DNA from: Physcomitrium patens
Taxonomy: Eukaryota; Streptophyta; Bryopsida; Funariales; Funariaceae
Length of the DNA stretch: 64,000 nucleotides
Reading direction: 5' to 3'
NCBI RefSeq assembly: GCF_000002425.4
Contig: NC_037256.1
Location: 2,202,051-2,266,050 of the forward strand
Shown here: positions 22,256 to 33,615 of the stretch, piece after piece
How the letters are laid out: each line of letters opens with the position of its first letter
How positions within the stretch are numbered: the stretch's first letter is position 1
Position numbers and translations under genes: made by a program
The notes under the pieces: model-generated
What the model was told of the DNA's origin: nothing
The model's input: the letters and a program-made list of their open reading frames with translations, nothing else
Database searches by the model: none

Positions 22256-24046
22256 TGTCGTGATGTAAAACAACTAATAGGTGAAAGGGTGAAGAAAATA
22301 TCATATTTTTGAAGATCTTATTTCAATTATGTTGTAACAAATTATTTTGAAAAAATAGATAATAGTCAAGGGGTAGAAAAATTAAACATGCTAATACTAC
22401 TTTTTTATAAAATAGGCTTCTATTCACTTTGTAGGACCAAAAATGTAGCAAAATAAGATAGATCAGAAAAATAAATAATATGAGTACATTTGGAAAGAAG
22501 TTAAGAGTAATTTTCAGAAAAATTTATCTAAAAAAACTAGATATTGATAATTGGAGAGGGCCAGTTATGAACCAAGGTTGAAATTAGATCCTAAGGCACA
22601 AAACTAAGCTACGATGACGGTTCTAGGGTTCTTTGGTAGATCATAGAGTTTGATTAGAGAGTGGACTTGATAAATTTTTGATGAGCATTAGTTTTGGATG
22701 ATTTAGATTTGTATTAACTTTGTAACAGCTTTACAAAGTCGGACTTTGTTTTTGGTGACTCTAGATTTATTAAATAAAGTGGGTGATAATTTTTTGGAGA
22801 TTTTCATAAGTTTGGCAATAGATCTGCATGTAAAATTTTGAAGGTTTGTAGATATATACGTGTTCAATATATTCTATGAATTTGAGCTTGATCAAAGAGT
22901 TAGATTGAAGGTTATTAAGGTTTAAGTAGGTCGGAATCTCAAGAAGTAGAGTTTTAGGTCTAATAAGGATTTTTAAGATTTCTTACAATCGATCAATTGG
23001 ATTGGAGTAAAAATTATGTATGCACATAGTAAATTTATTTTCCTATGTACATAAGAAATTTGAGATCAATCAAATAGTTAAATTAAGAAATATTGATGCT
23101 AGAAATTCAACATTCAGATTGAAGAAGAAGGTCGGCCAACATCCAAGCAAATATTAGGATTGATCTTCTTTCTGGTGAGTTCGATCTTCTTCAAAAAAAA
23201 ATTCTTATTTTCAACTTAATTGTTAAGAAATGTGAAAAATTTGAGTTAAAATCAATGGTACATTCATTAGTTATTGAGGTTTAAATCTAATATAGAAATT
23301 ACTTAGAATTATTTAGGATCTAGTTAGAGTATATTTAGGATTCGATTAGAATTTGATTAAGATTTTTTTAGGTTTTATTTAGGATTTTGTTAGAATTTGG
23401 TTAGGATTTGACTAGAATTTAGTTAAAGTTTGTTTAGGATTTGATAGGATTTGATTAGGATTTGTTTAGGATTTATTTAAGATTTGATTAGGATTTATTT
23501 AAGATTTATTTCGGATTTGTCTAGGATTTATTTAGGATTTATTTAGGATTTGACTAGGATTTGATTAGAATTTGATTAGGTTTTGATTATGGTTTATTTA
23601 GGTTTTGTTTAGGATTTGATTAGGTTTTATTTAGGATTTGATTAGGATTTGATTAGAATTTTTTTAGGATTTTATTAGGATTTGATTAGGATTTATTAGA
23701 GTTTGACTAAGATTTATTTAGGATTTGATTGGAGTTTGACTAGGCTTTAATTAAGGTTTTTATTTTAATACTTTATTAAGATTTTTATTTTAGTATAGTT
23801 TTGAATTTCTATGTTATTTCTTTATGATTTCTTTAAAGGATCTTTAAGAATATTTTGTATTTCTTATATAATTTCTTTGGAATTTTGATTGAATTTAATT
23901 GATATTTGATTATACTTGCTAGTCTTTAATTTTAATTAGTTTAAAAATATATTAGAGTTTTTAGGACTTGTTATTGCAATTTATATTTTATCTTCCACAA
24001 CCAAATACCCAATGCATTTTCAAGCCAAATGCCTCGTATTATGACA
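22256..24046 (+). repeat. GYP2 solo LTR with GATTTGATTAG minisatellite
   Basis: It starts TGTCGTGATGTAA and ends CGTATTATGACA, and resembles the GYP2 LTR at 11115-12274 over the first several hundred bases. It sits inside a GYP3 LTR: the sequence on both sides matches the GYP3 LTR at 28840-28900 in reverse. The flanks ATAG and ACCC do not match, so no clean target duplication is seen. It is about 600 bases longer than the other copy, largely because of tandem repeats at about 23290-23760. Confidence 0.7.
23290..23760 (+). repeat. Degenerate minisatellite, unit like GGATTTGATTA
   Basis: About 40 irregular copies of 11-12-bp units (GGATTTGATTA, GGATTTATTTA and similar) fill this stretch of the GYP2 LTR. 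A weaker form is present in the LTR at 11930-12200, so it is an expansion of an LTR-internal repeat. Confidence 0.85.
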
Positions 24047-24399
24047 ACCCTTGGATATCAATCTAACCTATCCTAAGGATTTATTAGTCCAATCTTATTC
24101 TCAACTAAATCTTTGTATCAATCATATTAATTATTTACTTCTTTTAATCTATTTTTATCAATTTATAGTCTTTTTAAGGTAGTAAAAGAGTCTCTACAAC
24201 CTAGAAGGTAAAAGTACTAACCAATCTTCAACCTACTAACTATTAAGATAAGAAAATAATCTAAGAGGTTTTTATAAAAGCCATAGTTAGATACCTTGAA
24301 TTATTATTGAATCAAGATAATTAGATATTAATTAGAAATTTATTTTTTATTATAGTTTCATTATATAATTGTATTATATTATGACATATACCCCCTCTT

Positions 24400-26110
24400 A
24401 ATATGCGCATCCTTTGACATGTGCCAAATGAACCATATATCATAATTGGCATCATACCATCTCTTAATTTTCTTCATCAAATCCTTCATTTCTATTTTTA
24501 CTATCCACTTCAAAACAATTATCTTCTTCAAAAATATTGATATCTTTAGCATGATCCTCCATATTGATTTCTATATCTCATCTTTTAAAAATCTTTACTT
24601 ACTTCCAAGCAATAGGTATCTTCAACCTCGTACTATTTGACTTTCTAAATGAATATGTGGCATTATCATAAACCATTACTACTACATATGGTCCAAATCA
24701 ATGTTTTGAAAACTTCTACAAAGCACTATGTTGGTTATTCAAATTATTATCATAAATAAGTATCCAATCATCTTCTTTAATTGCTCTAGGCTTCAATTAA
24801 TGTTGCTTATCAAATCAAGTCTTATTTCCTAACCTTGTCTTTTGTAACCTTTTTAATGCTAGTTCCATATCTTTTGATCTTTGTTCAAGTTGCCGAATTC
24901 TAATAGCTAAGAATTCCTCCCTTGTCAATTCATCTTCCCATGGTAGCACACTCTAAGTTAGCACATGTTCTTCAATCAGCATAATTGATTTTTGACTTGT
25001 CATAAATTCTACTAACATATATCATGTTTTTAAACCATGTGTTGTTTGATCAGTCCATAATGCATGAAGTAGAAGTCAAGGCCATTCTATCACTCTTCTA
25101 TTACAAAATTTAATTAAGGCTTTTACATTGGTGGATGTCCACATTCACTCTTTATATTCTCCTTTGGTTTATAAGCAATAGTCAATGATAATTTAATTCC
25201 ACATTTCTTAAAAAATTCACAGGCTTCATGTGTATCTAATTCTCTATGATCTATTGTCAAGGACAAAGACTTGATGAGAGAAAATATACACAAAAAGGCT
25301 ATCTCAATATAATAAGTCAAAATATAAACAAGTAGGTATATTAAAAGGAAACTGGAATGGCTATTGCCACAAGACAAGAAACTAAAGACTCTTGAACCTG
25401 GACTAAAAGCAAGAAAGGAGTTGACAAGAGTGAAGAAGCCTTCACTCTTGTCTCTATATATACTATCTAACTAGGGGCTACGTGGCGACGTTCTATAGGA
25501 CCTCCAATATGTGTTGACTTTGTAGGATACATGCCTTGACTTACAAGGCAAGTTTTTCTACGTGTGGGCCACATAGTTAGCTTGATCTTCAAGCTAACAA
25601 CATGTGTGGCACATGGCCAACTTGTTGACCACGTTTCTAATCCAGAAAGTCAATTAAAGACACCTATGAAGTCAAAGCAGCGTCTAGGAAGTTTTTAGGA
25701 AGCTTCTATATTAAATATTATAGAATTAACTTACTTTTATCTACTTTTACTTACTTCTACCTATTTCTATATGTAATTATTAGCTTACATGATTATGGCC
25801 GTGACATCTATAGTGAACTTTTCCACACATCTATAGTAACAAATAACATCCTTAAGTAAAAACTTACAAATTTCTTTTATCGACTTTCTTCTTAATATCC
25901 TACCTTTTACTTGGTTTGATAAATCTTCACGAGAAAAAATTAAATATCTTATTTTCCATAGTCCCATTGGCATAATAATCAAATCCACAATTCATTTAAA
26001 ATGAATAGCCAAAGGATATATTGGATGCAATATATCTTAATATCATATATTTGAATACATTTGACAAGTTACACAAGATTCTATAAATAAAACTACACCT
26101 TAATATATAT
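24400..26110 (-). pseudogene. GYP3 integrase (-), split by a CHR2 solo LTR
   Basis: Minus-strand frames read I-M-P-M-G-L-W-K-I-R-Y-L-I-F-S-R-E-D-L-S-N (about 25980) and H-R-E-L-D-T-H-E-A-C-E-F-F-K-K-C-G (about 25245). They match GYP1 integrase V-I-M-P-V-G-L-W-Q-M-R-Y-L-V and G-E-L-N-A-Q-E-V-R-K-F-F. N-I-K-S-E-C-G-H-P (about 25140) corresponds to the catalytic Glu segment N-A-K-S-E-R-G-H-P. The C-terminus reaches the polypurine tract at 24388. Removing 25255-25806 and one TCTAT copy rejoins the frame region. Confidence 0.82.
25255..25806 (-). repeat. CHR2 solo LTR, target duplication TCTAT
   Basis: Plus-strand ends are TGTCAAGGACAAAG and GGCCGTGACA. It is 552 bp, flanked by TCTAT at 25250-25254 and TCTAT at 25807-25811, a perfect 5-bp duplication in GYP3 integrase. 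It includes the complement of a TATA box (TATATATA near 25455-25462) and of the transcript start ACTCTTGTCAA (25421-25431), 31 nt apart, like the full-length CHR2 LTR. Confidence 0.92.
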
Positions 26111-26429
26111 TCTTCTACCAATATTGTTCCTTCAATTTTACAAAAGTAGCCCAAATCCTCTATATCTCGCCTATAGACTATTATGAATCTCTTTCAGTAG
26201 TCTTTGTCGATCTTCTTTGGTACCTATTACTCATCGTGGCATCCCAATATTTGATTTTGGCATCTTCTATAGAAATCTTCTTTGTAATATAAATCTATAT
26301 GTTTTTTTTCTAATCTATTTAAATTTTTCAACTGACTAATTAATATGCTTGGTTAATATATTCAAATAATATCAAATATCTAATGACTCTTTTTCATAAA
26401 ATGGCTTATCTTCTTTGTTCAATTATGCA

Positions 26430-26890
26430 ACCGAATAAAATTTTGTATCTACATCATCAATATCTTCAATCATTTCATCTTTTCTATCATATATTGCTCA
26501 AGTTAATATATTTGCTACTGGATTGTCTTTCCTTGCAACATACCTAAATTCTAGATTTAATAACTTGGTATAAGTAATCCATCTCAATATTACAAAATCT
26601 GATGTTGTATAATTGATAATCATTCCAAGTAAAGGCAAATAATCTGTTTCAATTACCACCATTGCTCTCATCTAATAATCTTTTTTAGCTTTCATAGGTG
26701 AAACAACTCTCTATAGTTTCCTTTTCACTTGTAAATATGCACGTTAGTAAGTACTTAAAACTTTACCTCCAAATCACATTACAAATTTGTGTCCATTTAA
26801 AACATCTTGACCTACAATCCATCCAGTGGCAATCAAACTAGTATCCACTATAAGAATCACTACTCTATTGCACTTATAATAAATTTTTTT
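26430..26890 (-). pseudogene. GYP3 RNase H (-)
   Basis: Decayed minus-strand frames read A-T-G-W-I-V-G-Q-D, L-Q-V-K-R-K-L, M-V-V-I-E-T-D-Y-L-P-L-L-G-M-I-I-N-Y and R-K-D-N-P-V-A-N-I-L. They match GYP1 RNase H (T-V-G-W-A-L-G-Q-D, I-E-T-D-C-L-P-L-L-G-M-I-I-N-C, G-K-D-N-L-V-A-D-M-L). Several stops are present. Confidence 0.78.
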
Positions 26891-28052
26891 CAATATTAGA
26901 GGTAATCTCAATAATTTCTTCAATCTTTTTATTACTTTAATGTGATTTTTTTTTTTTATTTAAATCAATAGCCCTTACATAATAGTTCATACAATGGATC
27001 TGCTATGTGAGCATAATGAAGAATCCAAATTCCATAAAATACACAAAAATCTAAAAACCTACAAACTTCTATTAAAGAACTGCAATACTCTTTTATTCTC
27101 TCAATTACATGAACTTTAGTTGGATTTGGTTTTCTTCCATAAAATCTACATAAATATCCAACAATTACAACCTCTTATATTTCAAACATAGATTTTATAC
27201 CTGATGATGTAAAATAAACTTCTCCAAGCTGACTTGGTATTTTTTTTGTAATCTTATATATAATCAACAACATACTTGTGATACCCCCTCTTATCTAAAG
27301 TTTCATCCTTGTCTTCTTTTTTGCACCCTTTTATAAGAACATTATTTAAAAAAGGTATAGTCTTCTTACAAATAAAATCTTTCAACAGCTTGTTCATCCA
27401 GTTCATCATATGCACAACTGAGTTACTTATATCTTAATAAAAAATATATATATTTTAACTAATGTAAGTGGTCTTCTCATTGTTGTTATATCTTTACTTT
27501 CTTCTATAAGTTGAAATTGATTATAGCATGAATACAAATCATTCATTGTATAGATGGCCTTTCCTACAAATGCTTTAGCAAATTCATCTATTATAGGTCC
27601 AATTCCTGTATTTTGATAGTTTTTGCATTCACTAATTGCATATCTTGAATAAATTGTAATGATCCATTTTTCTTAGGTATTGTAAACTACCAACTAGAAT
27701 ATAGTGCAAAAGAAGGCTCCAAAATCTTCGTCTTCATTTTTTCTTTTAATAATTCAACCAAGCTTGATAAATATGCGTTTGGTACCAGAATTAGCCTTAA
27801 ATTCCAAGGCACATGTGGTACAGTGAAAATAACCATAGGCGTTATAATATTTGGATCCACACACTCAATTTCATAAGATTCTAAGGCAAATGATCTACTT
27901 AGTTTTGCCAACATTTCTTTGAAACAAAAAATTTCCTCTAGTAATAAAGAACCATCAAAATAAATCTTCAATTCTTCAAAAGTTTCTTTAGTGAACTTAT
28001 GTTCAATATTTCTTAGATCCCTTAAACTCTTTTCTCTCAATACTTCTTTCAT
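26891..28052 (-). pseudogene. GYP3 reverse transcriptase (-)
   Basis: The N-terminal part (28052-27687) is open for 121 codons and includes H-K-F-T-K-E-T-F-E-E-L-K-I and I-I-T-P-M-V-I-F-T-V-P-H-V-P-W-N-L-R, nearly identical in layout to GYP1 (41400-41610). The palm region (27690-27340) is badly decayed: remnants of D-M-Q and of the F-L-D-D box region are only faintly recognisable. Family role: reverse transcription. Confidence 0.78.
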
Positions 28053-28480
28053 TTTTTTTTTTAAATCTTCTAGTAATAGATTTCACCTTCTTATCTATTA
28101 TTTTATATTTTGCTTCAATTATAATCTCTAGTACTTGAAAAGATTCAATCATATCATAAACTTCTCTTAAATGAATTGATATAACTTTATCTTCGTTATT
28201 TAATCCAATAGATGAAATTAATTCCAAAAGATCTTCTAGTCTATTTTTTTCATTAATATTAATAAACTTTTTATTATCTTTTAATATTCCTAATCGACAC
28301 ATATCTTTTTCAATAGCATACAATTCTTTTCTTTCTTTTCTTTTTAAGTCTTCAATTCTCTTATATATAATACTTCCATTATTAAAAATGCCAATAAATC
28401 ATCCATCAAAGGTACCTACATCTTGCAAGAGTAACTTTCCTTTTGTACCTCTATAATCTCACTTTATAGTGGTACTCCCA
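28003..28480 (-). pseudogene. GYP3 protease-RT linker (-)
   Basis: The frame 28323-28003 reads L-G-I-L-K-D-N-K-K, L-E-D-L-L-E-L-I-S-S-I-G-L and I-H-L-R-E-V-Y-D-M-I-E-S-F-Q, matching the GYP1 segment at 41100-41270 (L-E-D-S-L-E-L-I-T-S-I-G-L, I-H-S-R-E-V-Y-T-M-L-E-S-F-Q). The function of this linker is not known. Homology to GYP1 continues to about 28600. Confidence 0.75.
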
Positions 28481-28604
28481 AAAAATCCTTAAATTCTTCA
28501 ACAACCCTTGGCAATAGATTTTCTCTCAATTTGTCTCGATTTCGCTCATGATTTGGAGGCACAGTCAAAAATTATACTATCTTCCTTCTATCCTCACTAT
28601 AAAT

Positions 28605-29235
28605 TCAAGGTATCTAAACATGACTTTTATAAAAGCCTCTTTAGTTATTTTCTTATCTTAATAATTGGTAGATTGAAGGTTGGTTAGTACTTTTACCTTC
28701 TAGGCTATAGAGACTCTTATACTATTTTAGAAAGACCATAGATTAATAAAATTAGATTAAAAGAGGTAAATAATTAGTATGGTTGATACTAGGATTAAAT
28801 TGAAGATAAGGTTGGGCTAAAAAATCCTTAGGATAGATTAGATTAATACGCATGGATCAACTATTTGTGAAACAGAGTCAAAATCAAATCTCCGGCCACT
28901 AAAACGACTACCTAGGGCAAAATAGGTTTTTATTTAAAGATTAGAGTTTAGGATTTGAGAGTTAGCTTTAAATTTTTTTTCAGAGGCATAAGGCTTGTTT
29001 TTGTAGGATTTGTGAAGATTTGATAATTATTGTTGGAAGTCAGGGTTTATATTGATAATTTGGGATTTATGTAATGAAATTAGAGCTAGCACTTTCAAGT
29101 AGTTTGTAAAATTGGTGTTACAACTACAATTAAAATTTTGATTATAATGGGTTAATTAAGTGTTCTAAATATATGTAAAATTTTGTCATAATCCAATAGT
29201 ACAATTAAGAGATAATTATGCAAAGATGTATTTAA
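28605..29235 (+). repeat. GYP3 LTR (+), truncated at its start
   Basis: From GCTTTTATAAAAGCC-like sequence (ACTTTTATAAAAGCC, about 28620) onward it matches the GYP3 LTR at 49550-50230 in the same direction and 22190-21800 in reverse. The first 100-150 bases of the LTR are missing, replaced by the junction with the minus-strand GYP3 element. The internal protease region of the + element starts at about 29236. Confidence 0.7.
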
Positions 29236-30434
29236 ATGTGATAATGATGGAATGAAAAGTAATAGCTATTGAGTTTCTTATTGAGCTAAAACTACTATGG
29301 AGACATATGTGAGGTTGAAGGACTTTAAAGCTCTAATTTTGGTCTTAGTTGATCATGGATTTGAAATCAATATCACATCAAGGTAGATAGATATATAAAA
29401 AGAAGAAGTGGCCAATTGATATCAATCATGGTTGGATAATTAGAGCTACAAACAACCAATAAAATGATTTATGTAGAGCTTGTTCAACTTTAAAGACTAG
29501 GATTGGAAATGTAGAAGTAGAGCAAAATTTCTTTGTGCAAAACTTTACTACATATTTAGTAATATTTGGTCAGTCTTATATTACAATTGCTAAAATGGAA
29601 ACTAAAGCCTTAGATGATAGTTCATATTATGTTAGGATTTGTAGTTGGAATAGAAAAAAAGTTGTGAAATTTATTATTGTGAAATCTATTTATAAGACAT
29701 ACAAAGAATAATTATAAGGGATGCCTTTGGAGCCATGAAACAACTTTGTGGATTTCTAAAAGGCACCTTTATAGAATAGGGATACATAGATGTAATTAAA
29801 TCATCTACAAATCTCACTGTAAATAATATGAATTTTGGATTTTTAAACTTAACTAATAATGGATTTATAAATATAGAAGATTAAAGATTTAGATTCTAAA
29901 AATAAAAAAAGATAAAGAAATAAGAAAAAAAACTTTACAAAAAATAGATTTAATTTTAAGTGATGAAGCTATAGTTAGAGTAATAGAAGAAATAAGTTTA
30001 GAAGATGATTTGATAAAGGTCCTGGAGAATTTAGCTATAAGTATGGATGAAAATGCTTTAATAGAAATATATTCAAGAGAGACTTATGAAGAGTTAAAAA
30101 AGATAGTAACAAATGGTGGACTTGTTACAAATTACATATAAAAAGATGAGGTTGGAATACAAACTAAATATAAAATTGTAACAAGAAAGATAAAACCTAT
30201 AGCTATCCAATTACCAGTTGATATAATAGAGTATATTAAACAAAAAATTAAGAAACTAAGTCTATGAGAGAAGTACAGAATTGGACATCAATTTATTCAA
30301 GAAATCTTAGCTAAATTGAAAATTGGATGGGGGGATTTCTTGACATCAACAAAAAAAATATGTTTCAAGAAATGCTTATTGGTCATGGTAAGGCATTTAC
30401 CTTAACTCTTGATGAAATTGAATATATAGATCCT
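29236..30434 (+). pseudogene. GYP3 (+) protease and linker to RT
   Basis: Readable blocks are L-V-D-H-G-F-E-I-N-I (about 29345-29375, active site D-H-G), then R-A-C-S-T-L-K-T-R-I-G-N-V-E-V-E-Q-N-F-F-V-Q and V-I-F-G-Q-S-Y-I-T-I-A-K-M-E-T. The latter stretch stays open here, while the GYP1 copies carry two stops in it. A linker follows to the RT start at 30420, where CHR1 copy b is inserted. gag is missing: the LTR joins directly to protease. Confidence 0.75.
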
Positions 30435-30808
30435 TGTTAGGGACATAGTCCTTAAAACCTTCTAGAGACAAGTTTCTAGAACCTTCTAGAAGCTTTTTAG
30501 TTAGTAGAAGATGTTAGGGACATAGTCTTTAGAACCTTCTAGAGACAAGTTTCTAGAACCTTCTAGAAGCAAGTCTCTGAAACCTTCTAGAAGCTTCCTA
30601 GTTGATAGAAGTTGCTTGAGAAGTTTTCTAAATAGGAGTATATATTAGAATTGAGGCTGAAGAGTTCTTCAGTCTTGACAACACATCTCTTGGAGCTATA
30701 GCTCACCTCTGTGGTGTTGTTCTTGTATTCATCTGATTCATCTAGTTTTTACTAATTCTTCTTGAACTTCTTGTTAGATCTCGAGTTTGTATTTCTGTGT
30801 CTATTACA
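30435..30808 (+). repeat. CHR1 copy b 5' LTR
   Basis: TGTTAGGGACATAG...GTCTATTACA. The first 77 bases are repeated in tandem: TGTTAGGGACATAG occurs again at 30512. TTC/GAA blocks include the four-unit TTCTAGAACCTTCTAGAA at 30474-30491. The TATA box is TATATATT (30639), and the predicted transcript start AGTCTTGACAA (30671) is 32 nt further on. Confidence 0.92.
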
Positions 30809-30810
30809 GT

Positions 30811-30821
30811 TTGTTGAGACT
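30811..30821 (+). promoter_or_regulatory. CHR1 copy b self-priming site (PBS)
   Basis: TTGTTGAGACT begins two bases after the LTR end. Against the predicted RNA 5' end AGTCTTGACAA (30671-30681) it still pairs over 11 nt, with G-U wobbles at the two positions where a CpG has decayed on either side. Confidence 0.6.
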
Positions 30822-31625
30822 TCACTCACCTCAGATATCAGAGCTAGTTTCTTCCTCGTTAGAGTGTGGATTACTCCTCTGCTTGGAAGTGTACTAGCAT
30901 TTAAGAGGTTGCGGATTATCCTCCTCTAAACTGATACTTCTTTTGTTGCAATATTAGAGTCTTATTCTTCTTGGAGAGAGTGGATTATCCCTTTTCTTGA
31001 AGCTCTTAAGGCATTTTAGAGGTTGTGGAGTACCCTCCTCTAAACCAATATCGTCTTCTTGTAGAATTATTTCTGTCCTTCTCTTAGAATGGTCGGGGGC
31101 CAAGACATTAGTATGACGAAAAGTTCAGAGTCCAAGTTAGATGCTATTATGAATGCCCTTGCTACGTTATCCCAAAGAACTGCAGAGATTGAAGGAGTCG
31201 TGGCAAGGCTTCATAATGATGGAGCATCTGGGATGGCACAATCTAGGTTGCACCAGCCTCAAACTTCTGTACTTGGAGAAGCAATTTTACCTCAAGTTCG
31301 ATAAGTACCACTGGTTCTACAACATAAGGAGCCCCGAATTAGCCTTCCGGATAAGTTTGATGGTACGCATTCCAAGTTTTGAGGATTTGTCAACCAAATC
31401 AGGTTGATAACAGTTTTATAGCCCGAATGCTATCTAATGGAAGAATCACGTGTTGAGCTTGTTGGAACCTTACTTACAGGACAAGCTCTATCATGGTTTG
31501 CTCCTTTGTTTGAGAAACGATTGTCCATACTAAACAACTTTGAAACCTTTTTGGAGGCATTTGCGGAAGCATTTGGTGAATATGACAAGATTCAAAGGGC
31601 TACAACAAAGATCCGGTCACTACGA

Positions 31626-33116
31626 TGTCGTGTTGTAATACGAGTATATCATGAAAATATAAAGAAAGGAGACTTTTATTAATGTTCAGTTACTTCGAAT
31701 ATTGGGAGCAACGACCAACTCCAGTGCAAATACTGAGTGGCTAGGTTCAGTCACCCCGTTACAGTCAGCCGGGGCATACTGAAATGCTCCATTCGATTCC
31801 AATAAGAGGAGTCAGCAGGAAGGGAAAGGACCAATTCACGCGACGGGTGAGCCTGGTTCGAAGAGCCAATTGGATCCAATTTCGAGAATCCAATCCGGGT
31901 CCTCTTACCCAATATGAGACCTGAATTGGTCGGGCAACCCAATGCAGTCTAATTACGGGAACATCCAAGTTACTACAGGCATCTTACCCAATATGAGACC
32001 TGAATTGGTCGGGCAACCCAATGCAGCCTAATTACGGGAACATCCAGGTTACTACAGGCATCTTATCCAATATGAGACCTGAATTGGTCGGACAACCCAA
32101 TGCAGTCTAATTACAGGAACATCCAGGTTACTACGGGCATCTTACCCAATATGAGACCTGAATTGGTCGGGCAACCCAATGCAATCTAATTACGGGAAAA
32201 TCCGGGTCTTACTATTGGACTCTTATCCAATATGAGACCTGAATTGGTCGGGCGATTCAATGTGGTCCCGATTACGGGGTTTCGATTCTGTTTTAGGCTA
32301 TCCTATTCTCTGTGCCGTTTCAGGGAGCGTTGTTCTCTTAAAGGTAAAAATGGAGGAGAAAGCTTTGATGGCGAGAGCCAATTTCGGATCTAAGCTCTGA
32401 CGGCGGGAGCCAATTTTGGATCCAAGACAGAATATTGAAGAAATTCAGAGGATAAGGTTAGGGGGAGAATAAGTTTTTGGGAGGGGGGTTTTTTTATCGA
32501 GGAGCTAGCTTCAAGCTCTTTTCAAGGTTACTAGTTTGGTTTCATTGGAGGTTTTTGAAGATCAAGGGGATTGGAGATGAGCTTCATGCTTCGGATCGAG
32601 GAAGAAAAGACGGAGAATTGGATTTTTCTTCTTCATAGAGTTTTGGGAAGACTGAGGCAATCGTTGCTGAAGTCAGTGTTGTAATGGTGAATCGAGATTT
32701 TTTTAATGAAGTGGGTTTGATTACTCTTGACTGTTTTGTGAAATCGAGTTACGTCTGTGATTGAAGGATTAAAAAGGTGTCTATAGGATTGAGTATGCGG
32801 AGTGAATGAAATTTATTAGGTTAATCTAACAAGACAGTCAGTGGATACAAGATCGTAAGTACAAAGCGGTATCAGAGATTAGCAGATTGGGTTGTTCGGG
32901 GTTCTCTGTAACGTGTAGAGACCTACCGCTTGGGGCAAAAAGGACTTCGACAAGCAGTCAAAGGGCATCCGTATAGATTTACAGTGTATTCTTGCAATCG
33001 TTTATATTCCAACAGTCAAAAACTGATAGACTCCTTGACTATTGGCGAATCTCCGTACTACCTTCTACAGCCAGATGCCCGGTGCATTCTCAAGCAGAAA
33101 AGCACATAATACGACA
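31626..33116 (+). repeat. GYP1 solo LTR, target duplication ACGA, with expanded 79-bp repeats
   Basis: TGTCGTGTTGTAATACGAG...AATACGACA, 1491 bp. ACGA flanks both sides (31622-31625 and 33117-33120), and the intact CHR1 gag at about 55286-55296 contains that site once. Other GYP1 LTRs here are 1201-1337 bp. The difference comes from a 79-bp tandem repeat at 31911-32240. Confidence 0.95.
31911..32240 (+). repeat. 79-bp tandem repeat inside the GYP1 LTR
   Basis: AATATGAGACCTGAATTGG recurs at 31911, 31990, 32069, 32148 and 32229, giving spacings of 79, 79, 79 and 81 bp. The other GYP1 LTRs carry fewer or rearranged units (for example near 37426, 37506 and 37570). Confidence 0.95.
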
Positions 33117-33615
33117 ACGACAAGGGATGCCCTCTACATCAGTCTATGCATCAGACTTCAGGCAATTGACATGCGACATCAATTGAGATGAAGAAGCATT
33201 GATGAGTCAATTCTATTGGGGTTTAAAGGATGATGTGAAGGATTTGCTCTTAACTCTTCCTGATCCGCAAATGCTCAATGAAGCTATTAGCCAAGTTGTG
33301 AAGTGCGATAACCACCTATTCCAATGTCACCAAGACCAATGTTCAAGACAACATACGATTTGCCACGCCCCAACTATATCGGCAAGCAACGTGAATTCAC
33401 ATTCAGAGGTAGAAGACATGCAAATTGATGTGATGCGTATCAAATCCCTTACTCTAGAAGAAAAAAAAGCAATGTATGGAGGAAGGTCTATGCTTGTATT
33501 GCGATGAAGAAGGCCACAAAGTTGGAAACTGCCCCAAGAAGAAAAATCGATGTATTGTCAAGACTAAGGGCGGGTTTGTTTCGAAAAATGAGGATGCCCA
33601 GCCACAATAGGAACC

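Larger units (their letters stand above)
21621..24386 (-). repeat. GYP3 3' LTR, interrupted by a GYP2 solo LTR
   Basis: The plus-strand ends are TGTCATATT (21621) and TATTATGACA (24386), a terminal inverted repeat. The part outside 22256-24046 matches, in reverse, the GYP3 LTR copies at 28605-29235 and 49461-50240. A polypurine-tract complement (ATACCCCCTC) and minus-strand integrase follow at 24387, so this is the 3' LTR of the minus-strand GYP3 element. Confidence 0.72.
24387..28604 (-). mobile_element. GYP3 element (-), internal region, 5' truncated
   Basis: It continues from the 3' LTR at 21621-24386. Read on the minus strand from right to left it holds a protease-RT linker (28480-28003), RT, RNase H, and integrase to 24400. 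A CHR2 solo LTR (25255-25806) interrupts the integrase. At about 28604 the sequence switches to a GYP3 LTR in the opposite orientation, so gag and the 5' LTR of this copy are missing. Frames are widely broken. Confidence 0.82.
31089..33606 (+). pseudogene. CHR1 copy b gag, split by a GYP1 solo LTR
   Basis: The start ATG at 31089 is followed by S-E-S-K-L-D-A-I-M-N-A-L-A-T-L-S-Q. A TAA at 31302-31304 and a frameshift break it. Capsid blocks V-E-L-V-G-T-L-L-T-G-Q-A-L-S-W and F-L-E-A-F-A-E-A-F-G-E-Y-D lie at 31450-31600. After the solo LTR (31626-33116) gag resumes with S-V-Y-A-S-D-F-R-Q-L, then F-Y-W-G-L-K-D-D-V-K-D-L-L-L. The zinc knuckle C-L-Y-C-D-E-E-G-H-K-V-G-N-C (33490-33535, another frame) keeps all CCHC residues. 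Gag ends with CAATAG at 33604-33609. Confidence 0.86.
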
